A stretch of DNA of 64,000 nt from Mycobacterium sp. SMC-4 (GTDB taxonomy: Bacteria; Actinomycetota; Actinomycetes; Mycobacteriales; Mycobacteriaceae): NCBI RefSeq assembly GCF_025263265.1, contig NZ_CP079871.1:6494-70493 (forward strand). The letters are read 5' to 3'. The notes beneath the pieces are model-generated. The model made no database searches. It was given only the letters and a program-made list of their open reading frames with translations, and was not told the origin of the DNA. Positions 25,036 through 34,471 of the stretch are shown one piece after another. Both the position numbers and the translations under genes were made by a program. The number at the start of each line of letters is the position of its first letter. Within the stretch, counting starts at the first letter, position 1.

Positions 25036-26079
25036 TTGAGCATCCGAAAGTCATCGATCGGTCTTGTCATCTTTCTGGTTTTGTGCATATCGGCCACGTG
25101 GCTCGTATCTGTGACGTTGCTGCGCCAGGTCAGCGGGCCAGTCGCTACCTATTCGGCGATATTCACGAATGTCGCCGGCCTACATCCTGGAGATGACGTT
25201 CGAGTCGCGGGTGTACGCGTCGGCCGTGTAGATGAAATCTCACTGGAGAAAGATGCCCTGGCAAAAGTAACGTTCCGCGTCCAGCGGGAGCAAACCCTTT
25301 ACACCGACACCGTTGCATCCGTCACCTACCAAAATATCGTCGGACAGCGTTATATGGGCCTGTCTCCTGGCCAGGACATTAGTCGGCGCATCCTCGGTGA
25401 TCACGGTCAGATACCCGTCGAGCAAACCGAGCCATCATTTGACATTACTCACCTATTGCGTGGATTTGAACCGCTCTTCGCACTGCTCGATCCGAGTCAA
25501 GTAGAAAATCTCACCAACGGAATTATTCAAGCTTTGCAAGGGGATAGTGGCTCGGTCCTTGCATTGATCACGCAGACATCCGCTCTGGCTGAGCTGTTCG
25601 CTGGCCCCGATCAGCTCCTGGGCGAGGTCATCGCCAATCTGAATAACACGATGACCATGCTGGCGAACCAAAACGCCAATCTTCAATCGATCATCACCCA
25701 TACCCGCGAGTTGATGGTAGGGCTGGGGAACCGGCGCGCAGATTTGGCTGCAGCGGTCGGTTCTATCGCCACAACTGTGAACAGACTTGGGGCGATATCG
25801 GCCAGCATACAGCCAGACCTCAGCGCAATGATGACACGAGAGCCCGGCCTCTCCGCACACCTCACCGCCGACGCTCGTGAGCGGTTCTCATACTTCGGCG
25901 CAAATTTGCCAGCCATGCTTAAAGGTGTCGCTCGCTCTATGCAATCCGGTGCCTACGTCGACGTGTATGCGTGCGACATGAATATAACGATCTTCGATTT
26001 CCTCGGTCGGCTCGTCCCTCGAATCGTGCGAGCTGCGACCCCCGGCAACACCATCAAGAACACCCCGATCTGCAGGTAG
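25036..26079 (+). CDS. mceB: MceB-type protein
   Basis: A 347-residue Mce protein: membrane anchor near residues 8-28, MCE domain (TNVAGLHPGDDVRVAGVRVG region, about 43-120) and a helical tunnel region rich in Asn/Leu heptads. It ends PGNTIKNTPICR without a proline-rich tail. TTG start, 4 bp after mceA, supported by GGAAGG upstream. One of six paralogues expected to assemble as a hetero-hexamer. Confidence 0.9.
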   Translation: MSIRKSSIGLVIFLVLCISATWLVSVTLLRQVSGPVATYSAIFTNVAGLHPGDDVRVAGVRVGRVDEISLEKDALAKVTFRVQREQTLYTDTVASVTYQNIVGQRYMGLSPGQDISRRILGDHGQIPVEQTEPSFDITHLLRGFEPLFALLDPSQVENLTNGIIQALQGDSGSVLALITQTSALAELFAGPDQLLGEVIANLNNTMTMLANQNANLQSIITHTRELMVGLGNRRADLAAAVGSIATTVNRLGAISASIQPDLSAMMTREPGLSAHLTADARERFSYFGANLPAMLKGVARSMQSGAYVDVYACDMNITIFDFLGRLVPRIVRAATPGNTIKNTPICR

Positions 26080-26086
26080 GTCCAGA

Positions 26087-27133
26087 ATGATCATCAGACG
26101 AGCACTCGGGCGCCTAAGCCTCACGCGCCCCATTGAGGACTACAACAAGATTGCCATCGGCACGGTCGCACTGGTCGTCATGGTTGCGGTAGTGGGCGCA
26201 GTTGCCTTAACGGGCGCATTGAATCTCGGCAAGACGATATATCGTGCCGAATTCGCTCAAGCAGCCTCTGTACGCGAGGACGACCCGGTAACCATCGCCG
26301 GTATCTCCGTCGGCCATGTCGATGCCCTCACGTTGGCCGGCGATCGGGTTGAGATGAGATTGTCGATCGACAAGGGCGTCTACCTGGGCAGCGATACGAA
26401 GGCGGCTATCAAACTCACTACCCTACTGGGGTCCCGCTACATCGAGTTGACTCCCGGCCGTTCGGGCAGCCTCCAAGGCCACACGATCCCTCTCTCCAAT
26501 ACGTCGGCGCCTTATGACCTACAGACTGCCTTAGCCGATGCCACAACGACGTTCGATCAGGTTGATGCCGATCAAATCGCCAACTCATTGACCACTGTGT
26601 CGCGCAGCCTTGACGGTCTTCCTCAAGCGTTGCCTGACGCACTGCGGAATCTGAAGTCGCTGTCCCGCATCATCTCCGATCGGCGGGGTCAGATTGGCAC
26701 ACTACTCTCCAGCACCGACAAGCTCGCCGCAACAATCAGGGACCAGAAAGCCAACCTGGGGATGCTCGTCCTGCAAGGTCGAGACCTGATCGGCGAGATC
26801 ACGACTCGTCGCGCGGCCATTGAACGACTGTTCGAAGGCACGACTGCCTTGGCGCACACGTTATCCCGAATCCTGACGGACGAGCACGCTCTCAACGAAA
26901 TGCTAGACAGTGTGCGCGACTTCACGCGAATGATCGCCGAGCATGACGCGCTGTTCCGCAATACACTGCAGGCCCTCCCGATCGCCATGCGTAACATCGC
27001 CAACGCTACGGGGAGTGGCACCGGAATCGATGGAACATTTTCATCCGGCCCACTCATCGACTCATGGATGTGCGCAATCAGCGGCCGTGCCGAACAATTC
27101 GGATTGGTCGAGTATTTCGAGGATTGCGCATGA
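26087..27133 (+). CDS. mceC: MceC-type protein
   Basis: A 348-residue Mce protein: N-terminal basic region then a membrane helix (VALVVMVAVVGAVALTGAL, about residues 26-44), MCE domain with VREDDPVTIAGISVG and GSRYIELTPG, and a helical C-terminal half. ATG 26087 is 7 bp after the mceB stop; its own stop overlaps mceD (ATGA). Assignment to the C position follows operon order. Confidence 0.9.
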   Translation: MIIRRALGRLSLTRPIEDYNKIAIGTVALVVMVAVVGAVALTGALNLGKTIYRAEFAQAASVREDDPVTIAGISVGHVDALTLAGDRVEMRLSIDKGVYLGSDTKAAIKLTTLLGSRYIELTPGRSGSLQGHTIPLSNTSAPYDLQTALADATTTFDQVDADQIANSLTTVSRSLDGLPQALPDALRNLKSLSRIISDRRGQIGTLLSSTDKLAATIRDQKANLGMLVLQGRDLIGEITTRRAAIERLFEGTTALAHTLSRILTDEHALNEMLDSVRDFTRMIAEHDALFRNTLQALPIAMRNIANATGSGTGIDGTFSSGPLIDSWMCAISGRAEQFGLVEYFEDCA

Positions 27134-28233
27134 GTAGAAGGACATTGGTCTGGCTCACTGCCGTGATTGCCGCCGCCCTCGCCGTTGCCACGACTTTGAT
27201 AACCAACCGCGCTGGCACCCAACCAATCACGGTGACTGCTCATTTCGAGGACGCGATCGGGCTTTACGAAGGCAACACCGTTGCTGTGCTAGGTATGCAG
27301 GTCGGACATGTTGACCGCATCACGACGAAGGGTGATTCCGTCGAAGTCACGCTCGTGCTCGACGACGGGGTCGACATACCCGCTGATGTTCAGGCAGTCA
27401 CTGTGTCCACGTCGATTCTCACAGACCGACATGTTGAACTTACGCCCCCCTATCGCGGAGGTCCGAAGCTAGGCGACGGAGACGTCATCGGCCTCGGGCG
27501 TACCCGTACTCCCGTGGAATTCGACAGGACACTTGCCATGATCGACCGGCTAGCAGTCGCCCTCCGCGGAAACGGCGAGGGCTCTGGGCCGTTGGCCGAT
27601 CTGGTGAATGTCGGCGCGCAGATCGCGACGGACAACGGTGAGGATCTCAAGAGCACGCTGAGCGAACTGTCATCAGCCCTACGGCTCGAGACCGATCACG
27701 GGGCCCGCACCAAAGAGAACATTAATACGATTGCCACCAGCCTCGACATACTCACGCAATCCGCCGCAGAGAACGAGCAGACGATCCGAGAGTTCGGATC
27801 AAACGTGCACCAGCTCAGCGACATCCTGGCCGACGAAAGCCTAGGCACTGGCACGACGGGCTCCAAGATCAACCAAATTCTGATGCAAGTTGCATCGGTG
27901 CTGGAATCCAGACGTGACGGACTGAAGACGACTGCCGCCGACTCAAGGGCCATCACCCAAGCACTGGTCGACTACCAACGTGAGGTCGCAGAGTTCTTCA
28001 ACCTCGCGCCAATGACACTCGACAACGTCTGGAATGCCATCGACGTCGACAATGGCGCCGTCCGACTGCACGCCCTCGCCGACAAGATTCTCTTCGACAG
28101 CCAGCTCAGCAAAGAAATGTGTAATCTCATCGGCCTCAAACAGCTCGGCTGCGCCACAGGCACACTCCGCGACTACGGACCCGATTTCGGCCTCACCGGA
28201 ATGCTGGAACTCATGGCGGGAGTGGAGAAATGA
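27130..28233 (+). CDS. mceD: MceD-type protein
   Basis: A 367-residue Mce protein starting at the ATG that overlaps the mceC stop (a longer frame from 27064 is a shadow of mceC). Membrane anchor LVWLTAVIAAALAVATTLI (about residues 6-24), MCE domain with GLYEGNTVAVLGMQVG, then long helices. The stop overlaps mceE by 4 bp. No proline-rich tail. Confidence 0.9.
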   Translation: MSRRTLVWLTAVIAAALAVATTLITNRAGTQPITVTAHFEDAIGLYEGNTVAVLGMQVGHVDRITTKGDSVEVTLVLDDGVDIPADVQAVTVSTSILTDRHVELTPPYRGGPKLGDGDVIGLGRTRTPVEFDRTLAMIDRLAVALRGNGEGSGPLADLVNVGAQIATDNGEDLKSTLSELSSALRLETDHGARTKENINTIATSLDILTQSAAENEQTIREFGSNVHQLSDILADESLGTGTTGSKINQILMQVASVLESRRDGLKTTAADSRAITQALVDYQREVAEFFNLAPMTLDNVWNAIDVDNGAVRLHALADKILFDSQLSKEMCNLIGLKQLGCATGTLRDYGPDFGLTGMLELMAGVEK

Positions 28234-29351
28234 CGTCTCTGCTGGGCACCCACGTAACTCGCCGCTATCGCAACGTACTGTCTATCGGGCTGATCGCGGT
28301 CTTGTCCGGTTGTTCGTCCGGACTAGAAAGCCTCCCGCTGAGTTCTCCTTCAGTAGGTGGCGAGACCTACACGTTGACTGCGGTTTTCACTAATGCACTA
28401 AACTTGCCGGCTCATGCGAAGGTGAAGGTCGGTGGCGCTGACATCGGCGTGGTTGAGAAGATTCAAGCCAAGGAGTTCACCGCACAGATAACTATGCGCA
28501 TACGTGAGGACGTCTCGATCTACGACGGCGCAACCGTTGAGCTTAGGTCGGCCACGCCCCTCGGCGATCTCTTCGTCGCAGTCCAGCCTCATCCGGACCA
28601 ACAGTCGGCTAGCACACCGTTGGCCGACGGAGACGTCATTCCCTTGGCTGCAACATCGGCTGGTGCCACCGTCGAGGAGTTGCTCAGTTCAGCTGCTGTG
28701 CTTGTCAATGGCGGGGTGATCCGCAGCTTAACCCACATCCTCAACGGCGCCGGCTCGGCCGTCGGGGACAGTGGAACGAAGATCGCCGACCTGCTCCATC
28801 AGTCGAACAGATTGATTGCACAACTCAACGCACGCTCAGATGAGATCACAGAGGCCCTGCACCGCACATCCGAACTGGCGTCTAGCTTGTCCGCACGTCA
28901 GCACACGATCAATGCTGCGCTCGCAGCTGCAGATCCAGCGATCGCAGTGATCTCCGATAACCGCGATCAGATCGTGACTTTGATCGGTTCTGTTGCCCGC
29001 ACTACGCGGCAACTATCGCGATTTCCGTCGTTACAAGGCACTGATTCCCGCAGCCTCATTGCCGACTTGAATAGGCTGAGTGACGCATTCAACGACGCAA
29101 GCATCGACCCCAACACGTCGCTGACGACCATCAATCGAATCGTCCCAAGGCTTCTCAAGTTGACCTCCGGCGCCAACCTCCATGCCGCAGGGGACGTAGA
29201 ACAGATCGCACTTGGCGCTCTACCAGATATGAACTATCCAGGTGATCCGATGACGCACGGTCCGGACGGCACCGACTGGCATGCGATGATCGGTAGTTTG
29301 CGGTATCAATGGAATCTCTTGCTGAATAGAATTTACGGGCCTCAGCGATGA
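28230..29351 (+). CDS. mceE: MceE-type lipoprotein (LprK-like)
   Basis: A 373-residue Mce protein whose N-terminus is a lipoprotein signal: hydrophobic segment then LSGCSSG, with Cys at about residue 29 as the lipidation site. This is the expected property of the E subunit in mce operons. The MCE domain follows (TNALNLPAHAKVKVGGADIG, 20 residues quoted), then helices. ATGA overlaps bind it to mceD and mceF. Confidence 0.92.
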   Translation: MTSLLGTHVTRRYRNVLSIGLIAVLSGCSSGLESLPLSSPSVGGETYTLTAVFTNALNLPAHAKVKVGGADIGVVEKIQAKEFTAQITMRIREDVSIYDGATVELRSATPLGDLFVAVQPHPDQQSASTPLADGDVIPLAATSAGATVEELLSSAAVLVNGGVIRSLTHILNGAGSAVGDSGTKIADLLHQSNRLIAQLNARSDEITEALHRTSELASSLSARQHTINAALAAADPAIAVISDNRDQIVTLIGSVARTTRQLSRFPSLQGTDSRSLIADLNRLSDAFNDASIDPNTSLTTINRIVPRLLKLTSGANLHAAGDVEQIALGALPDMNYPGDPMTHGPDGTDWHAMIGSLRYQWNLLLNRIYGPQR

Positions 29352-30622
29352 GCGTGCCGAATATCTTCCAGCGATGCGCCGGTGCCGCCGTCGACTCAGT
29401 GCAAGCCATACGCGCCCGTCGTACAGCGGTCGCTCTTGCGGGCCTGTTCCTCACTCTCACTGCTGCATTCGGCTACATATCGTTGGGTACGTTCGGATAC
29501 AATCCGGTCCGCGCGACAGTTGGTCTGCGCATTCAGCTGTCAGAGTCAGGCGGGCTCCTCGCCAGTCAAGATGTGACACTGCGAGGCGTCCAGATTGGCA
29601 AAGTCCTTGCTGTACAAGTCGATGGCGATGGAGTGGTAGCCGAGATCGAGATCGACCCAGACCTCCAGATTCCCAAGGACGCGGCGTTCCGGGTCTCCGG
29701 CCTTTCTCCCGCCGGCGAGCAGTACCTAGACATCCGGCCCGCAAACGGTACCGGGCCGTTCCTTCGTGACGGCGACACGGTCAGCGCAACTCAGACTGAC
29801 ATCCCCGTGCAGTTTCATCGTCTGGTGACAGACGCTGAAGGCCTTCTTGCACAGCTTGATCCAGCGAAGCTCTCAGCAATGACGAAGGAGATGGGCGTAG
29901 GGGCGGCAGGACCGGAGAAGCTTTCGGCCATCTTCGATGGCGGAATTTTCCTCATTTCGACACTGGATTCTGTCCTCCCAGAAACCGTTCGGGTCATTCG
30001 CAATAGCCGTACGATTTTCACGATGGTGTCCGACGCCAATTCCGAGCTGCTCGAAACGGCGACGGACGTCCGTGAAATCGTAGCGGGAGCCAACCGGATG
30101 GAGGGGGGCTACCGTCAATTGGTCGGTACGGGAAGTCGGCCACTCACCGCTCTGGACGCTGTCATTGCGGACAACTCCGAAACCATGGTCCAGTTGCTCG
30201 GCAACCTGACCACCATCGCGCAGTTGTCCTATGTGAGGGTACCTGCGCTCAAAGCTCTGTTCCCGCCACTGGAGCAACGGGGTTCGGTGATCGATGCGGT
30301 AGCGTCGACTTTCCGCGATGGAGGAGTCTGGGAGATCGTCGACCCCTACCCACGCTATTCCTGCGACTACAACCTGCCGCGACGTCCCCCATCACAGGCG
30401 GACTTTCCCGAGCCGTACAGGTATACGTACTGCAATAATCCTGATCCCGCGGTACTTATTCGGGGCGCGCGCAATGCGCCGCGGCCTCCCGGCGACGACA
30501 CTGATCGGCCACCGCCAGGCCACGATCCCCTCGCAACCACCGACCCAGCACCCGTGGGGCCCAACACTATCCCGACACCCTATGGGGGGCCGCCCAAGAA
30601 CCTGGCGCCACCGCCGAAGTAA
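29348..30622 (+). CDS. mceF: MceF-type protein
   Basis: A 424-residue Mce protein with a membrane anchor (VALAGLFLTLTAAFGYISL, about residues 28-46), an MCE domain (LLASQDVTLRGVQIG), a helical tunnel region and a C-terminal Pro/Asp-rich tail of about 60 residues (PRPPGDDTDRPPPG). Last of the six mce genes; the next gene starts 17 bp later behind AGGAGG. Confidence 0.9.
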   Translation: MSVPNIFQRCAGAAVDSVQAIRARRTAVALAGLFLTLTAAFGYISLGTFGYNPVRATVGLRIQLSESGGLLASQDVTLRGVQIGKVLAVQVDGDGVVAEIEIDPDLQIPKDAAFRVSGLSPAGEQYLDIRPANGTGPFLRDGDTVSATQTDIPVQFHRLVTDAEGLLAQLDPAKLSAMTKEMGVGAAGPEKLSAIFDGGIFLISTLDSVLPETVRVIRNSRTIFTMVSDANSELLETATDVREIVAGANRMEGGYRQLVGTGSRPLTALDAVIADNSETMVQLLGNLTTIAQLSYVRVPALKALFPPLEQRGSVIDAVASTFRDGGVWEIVDPYPRYSCDYNLPRRPPSQADFPEPYRYTYCNNPDPAVLIRGARNAPRPPGDDTDRPPPGHDPLATTDPAPVGPNTIPTPYGGPPKNLAPPPK

Positions 30623-30639
30623 AACGCATAGGAGGCACG

Positions 30640-31338
30640 ATGTTCAGCCGGACCAGAACCAAGGATGTGTTCGATCAGATCAACGGGAGCAACGACTGTG
30701 ACGAGAATGAGCATAGTTCCGGCGACAAGGACGTCGATCAATCACCCGAGAACCACGATGCAGGTGAGGTGACAGGCGTTGATCCCACGGACGATCCCGA
30801 TGATCAACACCAATCTGTCGACCTAGACGACCCTGCTACCGAGAGTCGGCTTGGTCGGGGTTCCCGGACGACCCTCATCGGCGCCGTGTTGCTAGTGGCG
30901 CTGCTCCTCGCAGTGGGCACGGCGGCTTTCTTTGGGTGGCAGGTCAAACGCCAACACGATCTAGTCGCGACGGGTCGTGAAGCACTCGCAGTTGCCAATG
31001 ATTATGGGGTTACCCTGACGAGTATCGACAGCGCCAAGGTCGATGAGAACTACGCGAAGGTACTCCAGGGTGCAACTGGCGAGTTCAAGGATCTTTACAC
31101 CCAGTCGGCTGCCCAACTTCGGCAGTTGCTTATCGACAACAAAGCTGTAAGCCACGGCGTGGTCGTGGATTCAGCGGTCAAGTCAGTCACCCCTGACAAG
31201 GTGGAAGTGCTCCTCTTCATAGATCAATCAATAAGCAATGCAGTCAACCCAGAGCCGCGGATCGACCGTAGCCGGGTTACGATCGTTCTCGAACGCATCG
31301 ATAACCGCTGGCTCGCAAGTAAAGTGGATATCAAGTAG
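30640..31338 (+). CDS. Mce-associated membrane protein (Mas)
   Basis: A 232-residue protein: an acidic, probably cytoplasmic N-terminus of about 75 residues, one membrane helix (TLIGAVLLVALLLAVGTAAF, about 78-98), then an extracytoplasmic domain of the Mce-associated type. Such proteins follow mce genes in mycobacteria and are thought to stabilise or connect the complex. It is preceded by AGGAGG and lies 17 bp after mceF. Exact function is unknown. Confidence 0.85.
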   Translation: MFSRTRTKDVFDQINGSNDCDENEHSSGDKDVDQSPENHDAGEVTGVDPTDDPDDQHQSVDLDDPATESRLGRGSRTTLIGAVLLVALLLAVGTAAFFGWQVKRQHDLVATGREALAVANDYGVTLTSIDSAKVDENYAKVLQGATGEFKDLYTQSAAQLRQLLIDNKAVSHGVVVDSAVKSVTPDKVEVLLFIDQSISNAVNPEPRIDRSRVTIVLERIDNRWLASKVDIK

Positions 31339-31342
31339 CGCA

Positions 31343-32137
31343 ATGGGTACAACTGGCTTACGGATCGCGCTCGCTATTGCATGCGTCACTGCGGTTGCCG
31401 GCGCATCATCAGCTCACGCCGACACCCTGTGCAACGCGGTGTTCGGAGGCCAATGGGAAGCGCAGGACGACAACTGTACGACCTTCATTCGTTCGCAACG
31501 GGAAGCTGTCCTCGCTCTGAAAGTTGTGGTTCCACAAGACCTGGTCGGCCATCCGCACATGGGGCCACCAATCGTAGAGTATTTGCGTGATCGCGTCTTG
31601 TCCTGGCGCACAGCGGGTTCGAGCATGGTTCGTGCTAGCGATGTCTCAATAGACTACAGCGCGCACTCCCATCGAGCTCTGAGGTCCGTCGTATTTCGCG
31701 AGACTCAGCAGACCGTAGGCAACAACGCAAACAATGCTGTCAGGAGTTTCGTTTTTGACCTCGGCACCGGCAATCAACTATCGCTTGCCGACCTGTTCAA
31801 GCCCGGAATCGACCCGCTCACGGCCTTACCGCCCCTGGCCCGGCCGTTTCTCGAAGAATCGCTCGCCACGGCACGGCCGCCACACGTTGTCGGCGCATAC
31901 CCTTTCATCGTCGACCGGTTCGAACCGCAGGTTGATGGCTCAGGCTACTCAGAGAATTACCGAGCATTTGCGTTGACATCGAGTGAACTGATTCTTTTCA
32001 TGCCTGATCGACCGATGTCGCGCGAGAACCCGATGCCACACAACCAGTTGGTGTGGTCGATGGACGGCGGGGCCGTTCAAACCCATATCCCTCTCGAGGC
32101 ACTCTCGTCGATCCTCCGCCAAGATTTGACGATCTGA
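31343..32137 (+). CDS. MPT64-like exported protein (DUF3298/RsiV-type fold)
   Basis: A 264-residue protein with a cleavable signal peptide (hydrophobic residues about 6-22, cleavage after ASSAHA). The mature part resembles the secreted mycobacterial antigen MPT64: paired cysteines near the N-terminus, a central RSFVFDLGTGNQLSLADLF segment and the late NYRAFALTSSELILF plus HIPLEALSSIL, which parallel MPT64's NYQNFAVTNDGVIFF and closing helix. ATG 31343 follows the Mas stop by 4 bp; the longer frame from 31238 is a shadow. Placement at the end of the mce operon suggests export with, or for, the Mce system. The role is unknown. Confidence 0.72.
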   Translation: MGTTGLRIALAIACVTAVAGASSAHADTLCNAVFGGQWEAQDDNCTTFIRSQREAVLALKVVVPQDLVGHPHMGPPIVEYLRDRVLSWRTAGSSMVRASDVSIDYSAHSHRALRSVVFRETQQTVGNNANNAVRSFVFDLGTGNQLSLADLFKPGIDPLTALPPLARPFLEESLATARPPHVVGAYPFIVDRFEPQVDGSGYSENYRAFALTSSELILFMPDRPMSRENPMPHNQLVWSMDGGAVQTHIPLEALSSILRQDLTI

Positions 32138-32198
32138 ATCTCGACGGAGGAAGTTTCGGCAGCGTGGCGTGGAGTTTTTCCCAGAGGCCTTCATACCG

Positions 32199-32267
32199 TC
32201 CTCGGGAAGGTGCGCCCACTTTCACGCCCCCATCCCGAGGCTCATCCACAGGTTCTGATCATTGCTC
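32199..32267 (-). mobile_element. 69-bp remnant of an IS256-A left end
   Basis: These 69 bp are the same as the last bases of IS256-A copy 4 (38514-38582), up to the terminal complement GATCATTGCTC. No transposase remains. The fragment joins the sequence after the MPT64-like gene to the truncated end of the IS1634-like transposase, so the element that clipped that transposase was later almost entirely deleted, taking the adjoining DNA with it. Confidence 0.85.
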
Positions 32268-32431
32268 TGGAAGTGGGACTCTAAGTCTTTGGGCGCCTTG
32301 GTCACTCGGGAGCCGACGATGAACAACAGCCCCAGCTCATCGAGGGCTGTGAGGTTCGCCGCGGAGAGCATCCCGGCATCAGCAGCCACCACCAGCGGTG
32401 TGCCGGCGAGGCCGTGGCGTTGACGGCGCTC
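32268..32431 (-). pseudogene. IS1634-like transposase, C-terminal piece
   Basis: On the minus strand it encodes RHGLAGTPLVVAADAGMLSA and then NLTALDELGLLFIVGSRVTK, typical of IS1634-family transposases around the second catalytic Asp. It stops within APKDLESHF at the IS256-A remnant, so the true C-terminus is lost. Confidence 0.82.
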
Positions 32432-32557
32432 GCTGAAATTCCCCAGTAACGCTCATTGAAATTCCCCACCTGTGTGGCACCGCCAATGAGGGCGGGTCTC
32501 CCTTGATGCTGATGGTCTCTGACCACGCATCTGCTATCAAAGGAGACCCGCTTTCTC

Positions 32558-32983
32558 ATGCTGACATGGGAGGAAGATGTGGAAGTACATGCCCTGCGCA
32601 AACGAGGCTGGACGATCTCGGCGATCGCCAGGCATACCAAGCGTGACCGCAAGACCGTCCGGGCGTATCTGAACGGCACCAGCACCCCTGGAGTGCGCAA
32701 ACGCTCCGCGGTGGACGCGTTCGAGGTGTTCGTCGCTTACATCACCGCACGTTTGCTCGACGATCCGCACCTCTGGGTGCGCACGCTGTGCGATGAACTC
32801 GAAGAGCTCGGGTACACGATGTCGTATCAGACGGTGACCCGCCAGATCCGCGACCGCAAGCTGCGCCCGGTGTGCCAGGCCTGCCTGACCGCGACCGAGC
32901 GACCTAACGCCGTCATCGAACATCCGCCCGGTGAAGAGACACAATGGGATTGGCTGGATCTACCGAACCCACCGGCGGCGTCG
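32558..32983 (+). pseudogene. istA: IstA (IS21 transposase), N-terminal piece
   Basis: 141 intact codons starting MLTWEEDVEVHALRKRGWT, with the N-terminal HTH (ISAIARHTKRDRKTVRAYL) and the beginning of the integrase core (EETQWDWLDLP, containing the first catalytic Asp). It is cut by IS256-A copy 3 at codon 142; CGGCGGCGT at 32973-32981 is repeated at 34472-34480. Joining 32980 to 34480 restores an in-frame IstA of about 463 residues. Confidence 0.9.
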
Positions 32984-34471
32984 GAGCAATGATCAGAACC
33001 TGTGGATGAGCCTCGGTGAGGGGGCGTGAAAGTGGGCGCACCTTCCCGAGGATGATCTGAATATCCGAAGGTCCGATCATGAGCCGGCGTTGGCGCGCTG
33101 GTTCGGGAAGGTACGCCCATGCTCACCGTAGTTCACGATGCCATCGAGGCCAACGAAAGCACTGGCGGTGCTGGTCGGTCGTTGTTGGACGAGATCGTCC
33201 GCGACGGCGCCCGTCAGATGCTGGCCGCCGCGTTGAAGGCTGAGGTCGCCGCCTACGTGGCCCAGTTCGCCGATCAGCTCGATGAGAAGGGGCATCGGCT
33301 GGTGGTCCGCAACGGCTATCACCAGGCCCGCGAGGTGCTGACGGCAGCCGGGGCAGTTGAGGTGAAAGCACCGCGAGTCAACGACAAACGCGTCGACCCC
33401 GACACCGGTGAGCGGAAACGGTTTTCCTCGGCGATCCTGCCGGCCTGGGCACGCAAGTCACCGCAGATGAGCGAAGTGCTGCCGCTGCTGTACCTGCACG
33501 GGCTGTCCACCAGCGACTTCACCCCCGCTCTGGAGCAGTTCCTGGGCTCGGGTGCCGGGCTCTCGGCCACCACGATCACCCGGCTGACCAGCCAGTGGCA
33601 GGACGAGGCCCGCGCGTTCGCCGCCCGGGACCTGTCGGGCACCGATTACGTCTACCTGTGGGTCGACGGCATCCACCTCAAGGTCCGCCTGGACCAGGAA
33701 AAGCTGTGTCTGCTGGTGATGCTCGGCGTGCGCGCGGACGGCCGCAAAGAGCTCGTGGCGATCACCGACGGCTACCGGGAATCGACCGAGTCGTGGGCTG
33801 ATCTGCTGCGCGACTGTAAACGACGCGGCATGACCGCACCCGTGCTCGCCGTCGGCGATGGCGCACTCGGCTTCTGGAAAGCGGTACGCGAGGTGTTCCC
33901 GGCCACCAAAGAACAGCGGTGCTGGTTTCATAAGCAAGCCAATGTGCTTGCCGCCCTGCCGAAATCAGCGCACGCGTCGGCGTTGTCGGCGCTCAAGGAG
34001 ATCTACAACGCCGAGGATATCGACAAGGCCCAGGTCGCGGTCAAGGCCTTCACGGTCGACTTCGGGGCCAAGTACCCCAAGGCGGTCGCCAAGATCACCG
34101 ACGATCTGGACACCCTACTGGAGTTCTACCACTATCCCGCCGAGCACTGGATCCACCTACGCACGACAAATCCGATCGAAAGCACCTTTGCCACAGTACG
34201 TTTGAGAACCAAGGTCACCAAGGGGCCGGGATCACGTGCGGCTGGTCTGGCCATGGCCTACAAGCTCATCGACGCCGCCGCGGCCCGCTGGCGTGCCGTC
34301 AACGCACCACACCTGGTCGCCCTGGTCCGCGCCGGCGCGGTCTTCCACAAGGGCAAACTGCTCGAACGCCCCACCGAAATCACCCCACCGACACCGCCCT
34401 CAGACGGCGATCAGCAAGCCGGAACGGAGGTCGCCTGAAACACGCCGATCCACAGGTATTGACAATTCCTC
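32984..34471 (+). mobile_element. IS256-A copy 3 (inside istA)
   Basis: About 1.49 kb: left end GAGCAATGATCAGAACCTG, right end (complement) GAGGAATTGTCAATACCTG. The 9-bp CGGCGGCGT is found on both sides, two bases out from the left GAG and directly at the right end, in keeping with the 8-9 bp duplications of IS256 elements. Intact transposase; a probable recent insertion. Confidence 0.92.
33119..34438 (+). CDS. IS256-A copy 3 transposase (intact)
   Basis: A 439-residue mutator-type transposase from MLTVVHDAIEANES to QQAGTEVA. Catalytic Asp in YLWVDGIHLKVR, second Asp in LAVGDGALGFW, Glu in TTNPIESTFATVR; RCWFHKQANVL is also conserved. It serves here as the reference that shows the one-base deletion in copy 1. 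Nearly identical to copy 4, so both are recent and probably active. Confidence 0.95.
   Translation: MLTVVHDAIEANESTGGAGRSLLDEIVRDGARQMLAAALKAEVAAYVAQFADQLDEKGHRLVVRNGYHQAREVLTAAGAVEVKAPRVNDKRVDPDTGERKRFSSAILPAWARKSPQMSEVLPLLYLHGLSTSDFTPALEQFLGSGAGLSATTITRLTSQWQDEARAFAARDLSGTDYVYLWVDGIHLKVRLDQEKLCLLVMLGVRADGRKELVAITDGYRESTESWADLLRDCKRRGMTAPVLAVGDGALGFWKAVREVFPATKEQRCWFHKQANVLAALPKSAHASALSALKEIYNAEDIDKAQVAVKAFTVDFGAKYPKAVAKITDDLDTLLEFYHYPAEHWIHLRTTNPIESTFATVRLRTKVTKGPGSRAAGLAMAYKLIDAAAARWRAVNAPHLVALVRAGAVFHKGKLLERPTEITPPTPPSDGDQQAGTEVA

Noticed and set aside
32199..32267. CRISPR or other dispersed repeat
   Set aside because: The repeated sequence is simply the end of IS256-A; there is no array of spaced repeats anywhere in the window.
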